Shown: one piece after another, positions 11,925-24,507 of the stretch
Layout of the letters: each line of letters starts with the position of its first letter
How positions within the stretch are numbered: the stretch's first letter is position 1
Source of the DNA: Cerrena zonata
Lineage: Eukaryota > Basidiomycota > Agaricomycetes > Polyporales > Cerrenaceae
Length of the DNA: 64,000 bases
Direction: 5' to 3'
NCBI GenBank assembly: GCA_038087015.1
Contig: JASBNA010000032.1
Location: 372,001 to 436,000, forward strand
Program-made: the position numbers and the translations under genes
Notes under the pieces: model-generated
The model's database searches: none
What the model was told of the DNA's origin: nothing
The model's input: only the letters and a program-made list of their open reading frames with translations

Positions 11925-12896
11925 CTACGAATGTGAATAATGACCCTCCTCGGGCCTCCAACTGATGACTCTCTTCCCTCTATACCACAATCCTGGTCTT
12001 CCCTCCCCCACTCCGTCTGGGGATCTCTCCCATCTAGGTTCGATCTCCCCTTGCAAGATGCCGTCCCGGCCTAAGAGAGTTGAATTACATACAATAGAAC
12101 CTAGCTCAGATCGACTAGTTTCCTGAATGTCTTCCTCCTCGTCGATACCTCGCCCTACAGATACAGTTTCTCCGAGTCGGTGCGGGGCGAGAGGAGGTAG
12201 GTGTAAGAGCATGAACGGTATAGGACTCGAATACGCTCTCAATAATGCGCTTTTGGTGAAAGGAGAGGAAGATATGAACAACCCCACAATGGGGTCTTCG
12301 TGACTCTGAGATTCGGTCTGAGAAGGATCGTCACGGTGAAAGTGTCTTGTCAAGACACCTTCCATTTCCCTAATGTATTTTGGGCCAATTTTCTTTTTCT
12401 CCATCTTGCATTGCGCGAATACCCTGATGCGTCTCCTCTCGTCTGGTATGTGCGGAGTGGGTAGTGGTGAAATAATACCGTCCGAGTCACCTTTTCGAGT
12501 CGGACATTGCATCGAGGTCGAGGTTGTGTGTTGTGGTGAGAAGGGAACCCACCACCATCCTTGTAGATCGATTCCTCCATCCGACTTTCCGCCCACTCTC
12601 CTGAGATCCATGGAAAGGTGTTGATGTAGAATCCTGAGTGACCGATTCTCGAACGCGGTTCCTCTATGAACTGCACTTTCTTGTTGTGGGGGCTCCTCGA
12701 GTAGAGTGGTGGGAGGATTAGACGTTGAGAATGAGGATGAAGAGTCATTCCGAGATGAATGACATCGACGGGTCTGACCAGAACCTAGAAGAGGTGTATG
12801 TAGGAACAAACCAGTATTCGACGTCAACAGACTCGAAAGAGCATGAGTGAAGTTCCTCCTGGGTTTGAGTTTGAGAACCTTAGTGATATTATACAT
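11925..12896 (-). CDS. RRG7: Rrg7-like mitochondrial protein (DUF2034, PD-(D/E)XK fold)
   Basis: A single uninterrupted frame of 323 aa starts at ATG 12896. The N-terminus (MYNITKVLKLKPRRNF) is basic and hydroxylated, as in a mitochondrial presequence. Around residues 80-115 is FENRSLRILHQHL and VGGKSDGGIDLQGWW. Later comes RRIRVFAQCK, then GLFISSSPFTKSALL. The Glu ... Gly-Gly-Ile-Asp ... Gln-Cys-Lys order matches the nuclease-like core of the Rrg7 family, which in yeast is needed for respiratory growth and kept in mitochondria. Length fits the family (about 240-330 aa). The C-terminal 70 residues are less conserved-looking. Convergent with the helicase gene. No intron was needed, unusual for this region but normal for this family. 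Confidence 0.82.
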   Translation of the reverse strand: MYNITKVLKLKPRRNFTHALSSLLTSNTGLFLHTPLLGSGQTRRCHSSRNDSSSSFSTSNPPTTLLEEPPQQESAVHRGTAFENRSLRILHQHLSMDLRRVGGKSDGGIDLQGWWWVPFSPQHTTSTSMQCPTRKGDSDGIISPLPTPHIPDERRRIRVFAQCKMEKKKIGPKYIREMEGVLTRHFHRDDPSQTESQSHEDPIVGLFISSSPFTKSALLRAYSSPIPFMLLHLPPLAPHRLGETVSVGRGIDEEEDIQETSRSELGSIVCNSTLLGRDGILQGEIEPRWERSPDGVGEGRPGLWYRGKRVISWRPEEGHYSHS

Positions 12897-13779
12897 ATTG
12901 ACAAGATGTTGTCAACACAGTATAATCCTCTGAACGTTGTTTACCCTCAGCCAACGTGATGGTAAATCTGAAAAATGACATCACACTAGAATCACAGTCA
13001 ATGAGTTTGGTCAAGATATAGAAACTATAACACATACCCCGGTCTTTGGTGAGACTGGATCAGACTGTCATCGTTACAGTTGGAAGCAACGAAGAAGTAA
13101 TTATTCCAACGGTCGCGATTTCTGGACTCATGTGGTGGCACTACCATATTTGTCACTTTGGAGTCAAAAAAGGCAATGCCTTTAGCCTATCGAGTAAGCG
13201 CTTACTGTGATTCCGTCTTCCAGCACTAGCTGCGCATAACAACTGCCAAGTGTCTCAAGACGACAAGCTCCATCCAAACAATCTCGATTATCATAAAACT
13301 TCATCCCATTTCATCCGCTACGCTACGTCATCACATTTTCTACCACTACACACATCTAAACACCCCCCTCCCAGAACCAAAAATCTAAGGGGGAAGATCG
13401 AGTTAGAAAGAAAATGACCCCCAAAAGGCGTCATCCCAAGACAATAACTACATTAACTTTACTGGGAAAATCCCCTCCCATCAAAAGAAAAGGGAGACTC
13501 CAGAAACCAATCCACAAGAAAAAAGTTCGAGTTCGTGCACGGAAAAAGACAAGTTTTTTTCAGGTCATGAGATAAGGAAAAAGTGAGTGGAGGAAAATGA
13601 TGTTAGGTGTAAGAGATGTGTATGCGTATATGGTAAGAAGTCGTCATCAATGAACAAAAACCGTGAACAAAGCAAAGAGAGAGATTCCTGCGACAATACA
13701 GCAAAAACAAGTACACAAAGACGCTAGACCGAACGACGGAGGGATGTAGACCAACCCCGAGTTTAACTCGTTGAGAAAT
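12897..13779. other. intergenic, RRG7 promoter and OLE1 3' UTR
   Basis: About 880 bp without a convincing ORF. The part next to 13779 is A-rich on the plus strand (T-rich in the OLE1 transcript) and is probably its long 3' UTR. The RRG7 promoter occupies the left side. Confidence 0.6.
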
Positions 13780-15406
13780 CTAACCTAGTATTCCTTCACC
13801 ATCCGACCACGCTGTCGAACTAGCATACGGAGAACCACCCATCTCGTTGTACTTCGCGATCCTTAGACGCTGCGAAGGCGGGATAGCCTTATCCTCCAAA
13901 CCGTGTTGATGACCACCGTGAAGGATGCCGACACGCATCATCGAAAGTAGGTTGTGAGCAGCGTTCGAGTGATCGTAGACACCGCCGAAGAATGCTGTGG
14001 TCGCGTCTTTGCCAATGTGTTTAGTGAGCAGGTGACGACCACCAGGATGTTCTTCGAGGAAGGATGAGACATCGTGGATGAACCCAGCGATGACGATGAG
14101 AGGACGCTTGACGCTTTGTTCTTGGACTATGGAACAAAGGAAATAAGTATAATACACTTCAAATGAAAACCGAGTGAAGATACGTACAACTCTGCCAGCT
14201 AACAACCGGCAATTCCTCTGAATCCGGAGCCCAACTGAGACCATCCTGAGTCTCTCTCAACTTCTTCAACTGCATAGTCAATTGACCCTTGCGAACTTCA
14301 TTTTCAGGGAAGACCTTCAAGTGGCTTGCGAGACCGAGCTGTTGCATGACCCAGATGAACCACTTGGTAGGATCATACTGATACCACTTGATAGCGTTAC
14401 GGTAGTCCATAGGGAATTGATGGTGGAAATTGTGGTAACCTTCACCAATGGTGACGAAAGCAGTAATCATGTGGTCACGAGGAGTGTGCTTGTCGTCAAA
14501 GGGTGTCTCGCCGAGCCAGTGAGCAAGAGAGTTGACACAGAAAGTAGACTAGAGGAAGATTGTAAGAACGGATTCTCATCGCAGAAAACAATAAAACTCA
14601 CGTGGTGAACGAAGCACAACCTAGCCGCACCAGCGTAAACCAAACCACCAAGCCAATCACCCCAGCACAAACCGGCAACAGCCATGGGGAAGATGAATCC
14701 AGCAGTCAACAACAGCGAGATATACCACTTGTGTTGCCACCTAACGACATCGTTTTTGCTCAAATCGCTGATATCGGCGACACCAGGCTTTCTGCGAGGC
14801 TTGATGATCATCCAGCCAACATGTGCCCACCAAAATCCGTAGTGTGCGTTATAAGGGTCCAACTCGGTATCGGTGTAACGATGGTGTGCACGGTGACCAC
14901 GGGACCACCACCTGATGGAACCTTCGACAGCTCCGGCACCTGCGAAAGCGAGGAAGTATTGGAGGGGCTTGGAAGCATTGTATGAACGATGTGCCCAGAG
15001 ACGGTGGTAACCTGCGGTTATACCTGCAAGACGACATCGTGTCAGTTACGAATGAATGACATGTTAACTGTGAAGAGGACGCACCGAGACCGGTAATGAA
15101 GTAGTAGAGAACACTCCAGATAGCTGTCTCCCAACGAAGCTTGGTGTGCATGGCACCGTAGAAAGTGAGAGCAGGCGTGACAGTCAAAACGGCTGTACTG
15201 AGCCAGTTGATGTTCTCGAAGAGGTTGCCCCATGTAACAGGTGGCAACTGCTTTTGGTTCTTAAGAGTCCACGCAACATAGTTGTCAGGGATGTTTGCAT
15301 CCTCAGGGACGACTTCTTTGTCATTGCCAGCGGCGAGTTTTGAGGGTTTCTTGAAACTGGCCATTTCTGGCGGAGGGGTCTTGCGCGTGTTGACTACGGA
15401 AGACAT
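13780..15406 (-). CDS. OLE1: stearoyl-CoA (delta-9) fatty-acid desaturase with C-terminal cytochrome b5
   Basis: Four exons: 15406-15085, 15023-14602, 14548-14188, 14126-13780, total 483 aa, the usual size for fungal Ole1. All three histidine boxes of the membrane di-iron desaturases are present: HRLWAH, HRAHH and HNFHH. Four hydrophobic segments flank them (for example [19 protein letters not shown] and [18 protein letters not shown]). The C-terminal domain (about residue 370 on) is a cytochrome b5 with the haem-binding HPGG motif. The enzyme sits in the ER and inserts the delta-9 double bond into palmitoyl- and stearoyl-CoA using its own b5 as electron donor. The first ATG ([10 protein letters not shown]) is chosen because nothing upstream is in frame. 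Confidence 0.96.
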
Positions 15407-15936
15407 AACTTAGCCCTGGAGAGCTCAAGCTAGCTTGAGGACGGAGCGGAGGAGGAAAGGGGGTAGAGGCGTGAAGAAAAGGAGGCGAGGAGCCGGGAAG
15501 ACTTTATAGGAAGGTGAGGGCGCGGTAGGAATTGTTGGGGACCCGTTGGGGACGGATTCTTCTTCGCCTTCACGCCTGCGCGGGTTTCCATATCCATTAC
15601 GTGGAGCGTTGCCCCATTCTTTGTCGTCCAGCTCAAATCCGCAGAACATTCACTCTCGACGTCTAGGCTGGCTACGGGTTGTACTGGCCATGTCCGGGGC
15701 GTGTAGACATAGGCTTTTAGGACGAGAGCTAGAGTGTTTGGATGATTGCATTCTTTGGCCATCAATCACCCCACCCCGGCTACCAAGGCTTTCGTTGGGG
15801 TTCTTGGCTCGCTTATCCTCAAGCGTCTATCTAATCACCTCCGACTTTTTTAATATTCGTCCATGCCTTCAATAATTCAATAACTCATGCCCACTCAGAC
15901 TCATTCTCGGTCAACACGGCCAGGACTTTCAAAAAC
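15407..15936. other. OLE1 upstream region
   Basis: The desaturase promoter region. A G/A-rich stretch (CT-rich in the transcript) covers about 15430-15520 directly upstream of the start and probably belongs to the 5' leader. ORFs here have no domain features. Confidence 0.55.
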
Positions 15937-17139
15937 GGGTTGCTGGACAAACTCGCTTGAGGAATTTCACTCTCTTGTCGAGCACCACCCTGTCACATTC
16001 TCTAGTACATGACAGAATGCTCTGGGCTCACTCTCAGGCTCTCCTTCGCTTGATCGCATACCCTGCCGAGGATACAAACTGATTGCGAAATAAAACATGG
16101 ACCTATGTACTTATACTCGAGGAAGAGATTAGATAAGCGCTCCTGTTCTCGGCCTTTCAAGTTGACGCAGTCGATGATGTTGTCTATGGCATAGATGGTG
16201 ACGTAGCGTGTTGGTTTTCTCGAGAATATTACGCTAAATTAGAGCACTGATAGGTCAGTTGCTCACTTGAACTTAGATACATGAATCGGAGATGAACCTC
16301 CTGTGTCGCCCCGCGCCGTAACCTGTATCACGATGCCTGTGTGAGTATCCGAACCCGACTGAGGTTGTTCACCTACTGCAACGACACTTTAGCACTAGCA
16401 CTCACAAGGCATACCACTAGTTCCCCATAACGCCAATAGATTGGGGAATACAAACGGAGCGCAGCATTCAGTTTCGAGTTAAACACATGCAACTCGCTCC
16501 GGTATCCCAAGTTGCCAGTTGAACTCGTTGACTTGGATCAATAAGGCCCCAACGTTCTTGCACATTCAGACCGTGGCTTGTGCCCAAGGATTCGATCCCA
16601 TGGGGTATCATGCTGTTGAGTTATCCGCAGTAGTCAGGTGAGAAACATTCTGACACGTATGTTGTATCGTCCTTGTCATGAAAGCCAAGGGGGGTGCTGA
16701 CAATCCTACCAGAAACCGAGAAGTCGGTGGGGAATATTGACGCAGAAGAAACAAGCACGACGACGGTACGCTTTCTCCTTGCCTAGGGTAGCGATGACAC
16801 ATTTGCTCTGATAGCATCCACCCCGAGTCGGTCGCGGTTCCTTTCTCTGGAAGACTAAAGTAGACTAGCTTCCCCGACCAAGGCAGGCAAGCGTCGACTA
16901 ACAGACCAACAAGAGCACTTCGTATACTGCGATGTCTCGTCAGATGTGCGACTTGTCACAGTGACGACGAGGCCCTCGGAAGAAGGAATTGTTGACAGCC
17001 GTTCGAGATGTTGCAAAAATAAATTACGAAGATAGTCGAGTCGAATGAATCGCTGTAAATTACATCGAAGATTCTATGGATGTTGCTGGATGTGCATGAG
17101 GGGAGGGGGTTATATTCCTAGATCTGTGTGTCAGAGCGA
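15937..17139. other. noncoding left part of unit A
   Basis: No convincing gene. The stretch corresponds to 21214-22820 of unit B, with substitutions and indels throughout. Short ORFs such as 16608-16817 are not preserved in the other copy. Confidence 0.6.
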
Positions 17140-18817
17140 TCAAGCATCCGACATTCGTTCCGAGTCCGGTGAGCGGTTGGAAAATACCTCCTCGTCCTCC
17201 TTGTCCTCCTCCTCCTCCTCCACAGCCCGCAGTCGGCTGATAATTTCCTTTACCCTGTCCCACCCTTCCAACGCATTCGATCCATTCATCAGAATCCCTG
17301 ATGTAGCTGTGTTCATTCTTGGGAACAAGCGAAGTACACTGCGCGCAATGTTCCATGCATGATCGTCGTTACCAACAATTAAATAGTAGAGTTCCAAATC
17401 CACCATGTTATAACACACATCTAGGATTTCTTCAAATGGTGGAAGGTCATCGAGATTCAAAATGAGCTCGATAATCCGGAGGCGCGGACACTTTTTAACC
17501 AACCCGATAAGGGCATCAAACCCTCGGTGAATGGCAGGGGATTGGTGATGGTGAATGCGAAAGAACCACAGATTGGGCCATGAAGATGCAAATGCGATAA
17601 TGTCATGATACGTCACAACGCAGGGCACGTAGACCATCACGGTCTCTAAATTGCGAAGTTGAGTGAGTGGCTGGAGCATAGACCATTGCGGGATTGATGG
17701 GAAATCCAGTGGATCCTGAATCGTAGTATAGCGGCTTTTTAGTAGACTGAAGGGCGAAGCGAGACAACATTTTGTCTGAATTGCAAACCAGCAACTGCAT
17801 GCATTGCTCCATGCGCCATCCTTCCACAATACCTGTTTCGATGAATACTTTCTTCAACTGATTACGCATCGCTCCGAATATGGAAGACAGCATTGACACA
17901 CTCCCCTTGATCGAGAGCGACTCGAGGCAGGAGAATGGACCTAGATCCAGCTGCGAGATAGCATCATCGGGGTATATCTTGATATGGAAGTCCAAAGAAG
18001 TGAGGTGTTTCAACACAGACATTTTCTCTAACCATTTGTCTCGTCTGCTGGGAGTAGTAGGCCGCTGAAAGATGCGCGAAATAGTAGACAGTCGTTCTAA
18101 ATCGAAGAGAACACCTTGAATGCGTGCAGTGACCTGATGGTCGTAATCGGTGATTTCGCGAAGTTCTGGACATCGCTTCACCAAGAGATGCAGACACATC
18201 TGTTCTTGTTGTACTCTTGCTAATTTTGTAAAGGATAGAGTGCGAGGAGGACGATTGAGGAGCCTTCTTATGTCGATGTATTGCAAGTTAGGGTGGAAAA
18301 AAAGGTCCATTTCGGATGCCGAGAGAGGCCACACACATAAATCGAGGCTACGGATGGAGGGGAATAGTGGTCTCCCCTTGCACAGGTGATGTAGTTGGTG
18401 AATCTTGAGTAAATCACATTCTGTCCCCTCTTTCTCGGTATATCGGACGTATTTCATGCGCTTGGTGTAATAATACAACCGATGTAGACTCTGTTCTTTA
18501 TCATCCTAAATCCTCTTTATTAGTGCAGCCTGTTTAAATATATGCCCTAAACCTACCGGCGAGTTGCATGGAAAAAGCGATGCATTCCAAAGGAGATGAA
18601 CAGGTTGCAAATTGAGCATCTCCTTCCACAGTCGATCTAATGCAGGCTCATGGAAGGATTTACAGACCCTTGCCAACCTTGCGACCCCACATATGTCTCC
18701 ATTTCTTTCCAAGCGAACATCGTTATTATTCCGTGATATATAAAACATGGTGCCAATGATATTATGGAGAATATCCATGTTGTACAAAACACGATGGGAT
18801 GCGCTGAGTGTATGCAT
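17140..18817 (-). pseudogene. F-box/LRR-like protein gene, left copy, frameshifted
   Basis: Exon 1 18817-18557 (261 nt, the same length as in the right copy), intron 18556-18506, exon 2 from 18505. Exon 1 carries the F-box-like core GDICGVARLARVCKSFHEPAL. Exon 2 runs collinear with the right copy (RGRPLFPSI-type leucine-rich segments, then ELREITDYDHQVTARIQG) until about 17740. There 52 nt replace 57 nt of the right copy, and the frame shifts. The remaining 200 codons (from DPLDFPSIPQWSM to the poly-Glu tail) stay open in the new frame, so the break is recent. If not an assembly error, this copy is inactive or encodes a truncated protein. F-box proteins select substrates for SCF ubiquitin ligases. 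Confidence 0.78.
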
Positions 18818-20400
18818 GAAGGCTAGGGAGAGGGGGAAGCACGATGAATAAACATAACGGAACGTTATATATATCAGCAAACGAACCTCGACGAACAAAC
18901 CTAATACGTACCGCCGTCCTTTTCCAGTGTAGAGATCATGTACCGCCTTTAGAAGTCATCAGTATGATTTCCTACTACCTCCGCAACGTAGCTGCGATTT
19001 GTGTTAATGTTAAAAGGTCTAGTTACCCTCGATGAATATCGAGGTAGTTAGTAGGGGCAAAGGATGGATCACAGGAGAGTGACAATATCTGAGTCGAATT
19101 GTCGTCAAGATAAATATCGGCACTCATGACTCCGTTTCGAGGCTGGACATATCCATTGATACTTGACATATACTGAGAAGACCCATGTCAGTGCACAGGA
19201 ATTCATAGACTTGCACTAGTAGGATCCTGTACTATACGGTTATCGGAAGGACGAGTGACATGTTTACTACATCCGAGTCACAGCCTTGAAGCTTGAAGCT
19301 TCTTGACGCTTGTAGCTTCGTTGTCAGAACTTCTAATTCTATGACATTCCAGCGGTGAGTTATATCGGATTTCATATCTAGCAATGCTAGACTAATCAGA
19401 TACCAATATACTGGTAATGCATGGATGTGAAACACTACTTCAGATGCCAGGATTTGAATACGACCAACACAGCGACTAAGGCCAGAAGCGATGTCTCTGT
19501 CACGGGTACGTAGACCAGTTGAATGTTGTTTTCAAGAGCCGGAATGACTTCTGAGAAATTCGGACCGCACTATGGCTCCAACATCAGCAGAATTCGGCAG
19601 AGAATGATATATATTTCTTACTGTGATGTTCAATAGCTCCTTACTGTATTCAATTGCATTGATGTGGGATCACTGTGAGCACGTAGCTCGTTATACCGAC
19701 CCCCATTTCAGTTTGGCTTGATGATGATTTGTATCGATGGTCGCGAATATGAACAGACGCAGGTAAATGTTGATATACATGCTTGGCAAGAGCACAGGGA
19801 AGCAAGTGAACGTGAGGATGAAAGCACGCAGAAACAAGTGCCAGTGAACGCAAGTGAAAGCAAGCACGAGAACAAGATGTATCCAGAAATCAATGCTGAC
19901 ATATATGCGCATGAGGTGTTCCTATTTTCAGTTTTCATTATCAACAGCGGGATAACATAGCTATGGACATACCAGTATTGAACTTTGAAGACGCCATCCC
20001 GAGGCCTACTGTTTGACCGACGACACGCAATTGAGTTTGCATACAACTCTACCACCTAGTGCTAGGAGATTGGAGTGTATTTCATTAATAAGGTGCTAAT
20101 GGAGGATGAAGAATAACATTGACATGCCTCGTAACGGGACATAAACCTCCACGGCGAACTCGAAGATTAATGTTATATAAATATCGGAACTTGAATGATG
20201 GAGAAACCGCCCCATTACCAGGCTAGAGTCGATGGGCGAATATCTTCACTAGTCATCATCACAGTAATTCGGAAAGATGAGATTGGGAGATCTAATAGCA
20301 TTAATGAAGCTTTAAAGTCTGATGAACGTATACGTAGTACAGACTGAGATGAACGCATGTACTGAAAGAACAATGGGCGCTTGCATGTCGCTCCCGTCAT
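18818..20400. other. noncoding middle of unit A
   Basis: The part up to about 19440 matches 24530-25080 of unit B. The segment 19440-20400 is largely specific to unit A. It includes a purine-rich stretch at 19780-19880 with imperfect repeats of GCAAGTGAACG/GCAAGTGAAAG. No gene recognised. Confidence 0.55.
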
Positions 20401-21168
20401 CTCAAGCTTTGTTCAAGCTTGTACGTCCTAACCCTCACGTCTCCGCACCTACCTCGACAATGCCTCCCCCAGCCTTTCTAACTCCCACCCCAACGCAACC
20501 TCTGATCTCCTTTGCTAGCATCTTCAACGATCTAACAAACGGGCCTCATACCAACTTCGTCGACAGCTCTCTCGGTCTTTTCCTATCACGCTCTTCATCA
20601 TTTTTACTGCGCTTTTCATACTCATTTTGCGGGGCTACTAGGGTGAATGAGATTGCGTCCGAGTCTAGGGCTAGGTACTTACTTGGATAGTGCAGAGAAG
20701 GCTATCATGAGAACTATTTCTGCCAGTGGTTCCTCGTTCGACGTCGGCAAGAATGGGATTACGAAGGACGAGAGGAAAACGAGGGGATCAGGGAAACTCA
20801 TTTTTCCTGATCTCGTTCAACCCTCTCATAACCCTAACAACAAGGAAAAGACATCTACCTGTACTTGGTCTTCCCTGTCCTTCCTGAGTCCCTCACTGCG
20901 GTTCTCTGCTAGCCCATCTTCCTCAAACCCCATCACCTCTAGATCTTACAGTCGTACTCCCAACTTATTTACAGCCAAAAAAGGCACCCATAACGACTTA
21001 CACAAAACATGTGCTCCCACACTTTCCTCAACTCCACTCTCACTTGCTTTCAATCTGCGTCACTTCCCTCGCTCACCTGCTCCCATAATTCGACTCTCAT
21101 CTCCCACCACCATAATCATATCCTTGTATGACGACACTTATTGCCCCTCTCCCTCTTCCAGTCAATAA
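20401..21168 (+). pseudogene. Pro-rich membrane protein gene, decayed left copy
   Basis: The first part matches the right copy closely: NPHVSAPTSTMPPPA, then PTPTQPLISFASIFND and SSLGLFL. The transmembrane segment is then lost to a frame change: LSRSSSFLLRFS replaces LIMLFIIITVFFLSG. A second open piece (20647-21168) resumes the homologous frame at SAEKAIMRTISASGSS and runs to DDTYCPSPSSS, where it stops early. The right copy continues for another 90 residues. The intended start would be the ATG at about 20460. Confidence 0.75.
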
Positions 21169-21213
21169 CTCTCTACCATGTTCCGATCAATAATCATAGT
21201 TAGGATTTTCGAA

Positions 21214-22820
21214 CACGTATTGTCGGACAAACTCGCTTGCAAAATTTCAGCCTCTTGTCGAGCACAACTCTGTCACATTTTCTAGTACGTGACAGAATAC
21301 TCTTAGGCTCTCCTTCGCTTGATCGCATACTCTACCGAGGATACCAACTTATTGCAAAATAAAACTTGGACCTATGGACTTATACTGGAGATAAGTGCTC
21401 CCGTCTGAGCCATTGACGCGGCCAATGATTCGTCTATAGCATAGATGGTGACATAATGTGTTCGTTTCCCGGGAATAGTATGCTAAATTAAAGCAATGAT
21501 AGAACATCGCCAGTGTGAGGAATGTTGTACCCAATGAGTCAAGTTGTTTGCTTGCTACAACAACACTCTAACACTCGCAAGGCATATATACAAGCTCTCC
21601 AAAATGGGGAATACGTATTCAGTCTCGAGTTAACAGGCTCGACTTGCTCCGGTATTCCAAGTTACAATTCATTGATTTGAATTAATGAGGCTCCAACGTT
21701 CCTGCATCCGATCTCATGGGGTACCACATTATTAAGATCACCGCGCCGGTAACTAGGTGAGGAACTTCTGATACATGCCGTATCGTATTTGGATGGGTTT
21801 GCCCTATCACAAAAGCTAACTCGGGTGCTGAGACTCACGCTGATATTTCAAGCGAGAAAGCATTCTATACTCACATCTTGCGTAGAAGGCAGGGTCATAA
21901 TATTCATGGGTTACCTGTAACTCCCAACGATTGGCCAGCAGCTAGCGATGCACTGTTACCTCCATAGCATCACTCGGTCGCTGTATAGAACCCACGATTC
22001 CCTGACATAACTAAAAATAGACAGACTCTGACTAACAAACCAGCAACAGCACTTCGTACACTAAGCGTACCATCTTACCCCTCCAACGGGGAAAGGATCT
22101 GTTGTCTACTGCACTGGATATCCGGGCTCGAGGTCAAAGGTTAGTCTGTGCTCCGGGTCAATATTACTTACTACTATTAGACGCGACTGTCGAATTTCTG
22201 TACAGTGGAATGCCGTAGCCGCCTTCCAGCGAATCCGAGTTACGTGCCTACTTGATTGTACTTGATTTTTACTTGCCTAACTCACCGTGCCGTTTCAAGG
22301 GAACCCATCTCACTTCGTCGAATAATCATACGCTAGTAGTTAGCGATGCGAAGTTGCTTTCATAGTATCACTCGGTCGGACTTCATAGTATTACTCGGTT
22401 GGTGTATAAGGTCACGCAGCTCCCTGACCTCCGACTCCGACCAGAGTAAGACACTGCACTTCGTACACTACGATTTCCCGTCGGATATGTGGTTTATCAC
22501 TGTTGGTAGCTTAGAGTCTAGTCAGAACCTGAAATCTGAGTTGTAGGATACTCCGGGAACTAGATTATTGTATACTTCGTCCATGCAATCACAAGCCTAA
22601 TCTGCCATTATATACTAGTGTCCATAGTTTAATAGCCCGAAGAGACGAGGAAGGTCAATGTTGTAAGTCAATATGATTAGGTGATTGCAAAGATAAAATG
22701 AAGATCAGGAAGAAAGTTGGATCGAAAGAACTGGTGTACATTACATCGGGAATTTTATGGATTTCGTCGGATGTGCATGAGGGGATGGGGTTGTATTCCT
22801 GAATCTGTGTGTCAAGGTGA
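21214..22820. other. noncoding left part of unit B
   Basis: Matches 15937-17139 with many changes. It contains a local near-duplicate of about 25 bp around TAGTATCACTCGGTCG at 22363-22400. No gene recognised. Confidence 0.55.
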
Positions 22821-24507
22821 TTAGGCATCTGACGTTGGCTTGAGTGAGCGACTAGAAAATACATTCTCCTCCTCCTCCTCCTCCTCCTCCTCCTCCTCCT
22901 CCTCCACAGTCCGCAGTTGGTTGATAATTTTTTCTACCCTTCCCCACCTTTCCAGTACTTTCGTTCCACTGGTCCATGACTCATTTGTGCTCAATCTTGG
23001 GAACAGGTGAAGTACACTGCGCGCAATGTTCCGCGCATGATCGTCGTTGCCAACGATTAAATAGTGGAGATCCAATTTCACCACGTTATAACACACATCT
23101 AGGATTTCTTCACGTGGTGGAAGGTCGTCGAGATTTAAAATGAGCTTGATAAACTTAATGCGCGGACATTTTTGAACCAACCCGATAAGGGTACCAAACC
23201 CTCGGTGAATGGCAGGGGATCGGTGATCGTGAATGCAAAAGAACCACAGATTGGGCCACGAAGATGCGAATGCGATAATGTCATGATACGTCACAACGCA
23301 GGGCGCGTAGACGCTCACATATTCTAAATTGCGAAGTTGAGTGAGTGGCCGGAGCATAGAGCATTGCGGGATCGATGGGAAATCCAGTGGATCGTGTTCT
23401 AACATGTAGTTTAGCTCCATATCAAGAGGGCCAAGACAGAAGTAGGACAACATTTTGTCCGAGTTGCAAACCAGCAACTGCATGCATTGCTCCATGTGCC
23501 ATCCTTCCACAATATCTGTTTCGATGGTTACACCCTTCAACTGATTACGCATCGCTCCGAATATGGAAGATAGCATTGACACACTCCCCCAGATCGAGAG
23601 CCGTTTGAGGCAGGAGAATGGACCTAGATCCAACTGCGAGATAGCATCATCGGGGTATTCCTTGGTGGAGAAGTCTAAACTGGTGAGGTGTATCGACACC
23701 GATGCTTTCTCTAACCATTTGCCTATGCTCTTGGGGGTGCTGCTAGTGTTTCGCTGAAAAAAGCCGATAATAGTGGACAATCGTTTTAAATTGAAGAGAA
23801 CACCTTGAATGCGTGCAGTGACTTGATGTTCGTAATCGATGATTTCGCGAAGTTCTGGACATCGCTTCACCAAGAGATGCAGACATATCTGCTCTTGTTG
23901 TACCCTTGCTAATTTTGTAAAGGGTAGAGTGCGAGGGGGACGATCGATCGTAGCTGTTATGTCGATGTGTCGCAAACTGGGGTGTAAAAGAAGGTCCAGT
24001 TCGGATGCCGAGAGAGGCCACATGTATAACTCGAGCCTATGGATGGAGGGGAATAGTGGTCTCCCCTTGCACAGGTGATGCAACCGGTGAATTTGTGGTA
24101 AATCATTTTCTGTCTCCTCTTCCTCACCATATATGACATGTTTTGTGCGCTTGGTGTAATAATACAACCGTCGTAGACTTTGCTCTTTGTCATCCTAAGT
24201 CATATTATTAGAATCCGGCATATTGAAATATGTGTTCTGCACTTACTGGTGATTTGCATGCCAAAACCAATATATCAAAAAGGAAATTAACCGGTTTCGA
24301 GTAGGATATTGTTCGCCATAGTTGATTTAATGCAGGGTCTTGAAAGGATTTACAGACCCTTGCCAACCTTGCGATCCCACATATGTCTCCATCTCTCTCC
24401 GAGCGCTCATCGGTCTCATTCCATGAAAAATAAAACATGGTGTCAATGATACCTCGAAGAAGATCCATGTTGTACAAAACACGATGGGATGCGCTGAGTG
24501 TATGCAT
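22821..24507 (-). CDS. F-box/LRR-like protein, intact right copy
   Basis: Exon 1 24507-24247, intron 24246-24195 (gtaagt...cttag), exon 2 24194-22821, giving 544 aa. The F-box-like N-terminus is GDICGIARLARVCKSFQDPAL, a form very common in mushroom genomes. The rest looks like irregular leucine-rich repeats (CPELREIIDYEHQV, LTSLDFSTKEYPDD, CPRIKFIKLILNLDDLP). The protein ends in a run of about 13 Glu encoded by a GAG microsatellite, then NVFSSRSLKPTSDA. It probably recruits an unknown substrate to an SCF ubiquitin ligase. The start ATG lies at the head of MHTLSASHRV, conserved in both copies; a second Met 14 codons on is possible. Confidence 0.8.
22866..22903. repeat. (CTC)n microsatellite encoding poly-Glu
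   Basis: About 12 perfect trinucleotide units lie inside the F-box gene and give its poly-Glu tail. The left copy (17190-17222) has an interrupted version with Asp and Lys codons. Confidence 0.9.

Larger units (their letters stand above)
15937..21180. repeat. tandem segmental duplication, left copy (unit A)
   Basis: This 5.2 kb block is repeated in the same order and orientation at about 21214-26490. Matching landmarks: the opening (GGACAAACTCGCTTG, 15953 and 21227) and the noncoding stretch that follows with CTCTTGTCGAGCAC. Then come the F-box gene (17140-18817 and 22821-24507), a marker with CACTAGTAGGATCCTGT (about 19216 and 24754) and the Pro-rich membrane-protein gene (20401-21168 and 25470-26489). 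Unit A has about 600 bp more between 19440 and 20400 than unit B. Both genes in unit A are damaged. Confidence 0.85.

Noticed and set aside
16580..16620. tRNA-like string GGATTCGATCCCA
   Set aside because: Only a B-box-like match; no A box or cloverleaf around it, and the copy in unit B is changed.
22866..22903. CTC repeat as a CRISPR or regulatory array
   Set aside because: Simple trinucleotide microsatellite inside a coding frame.
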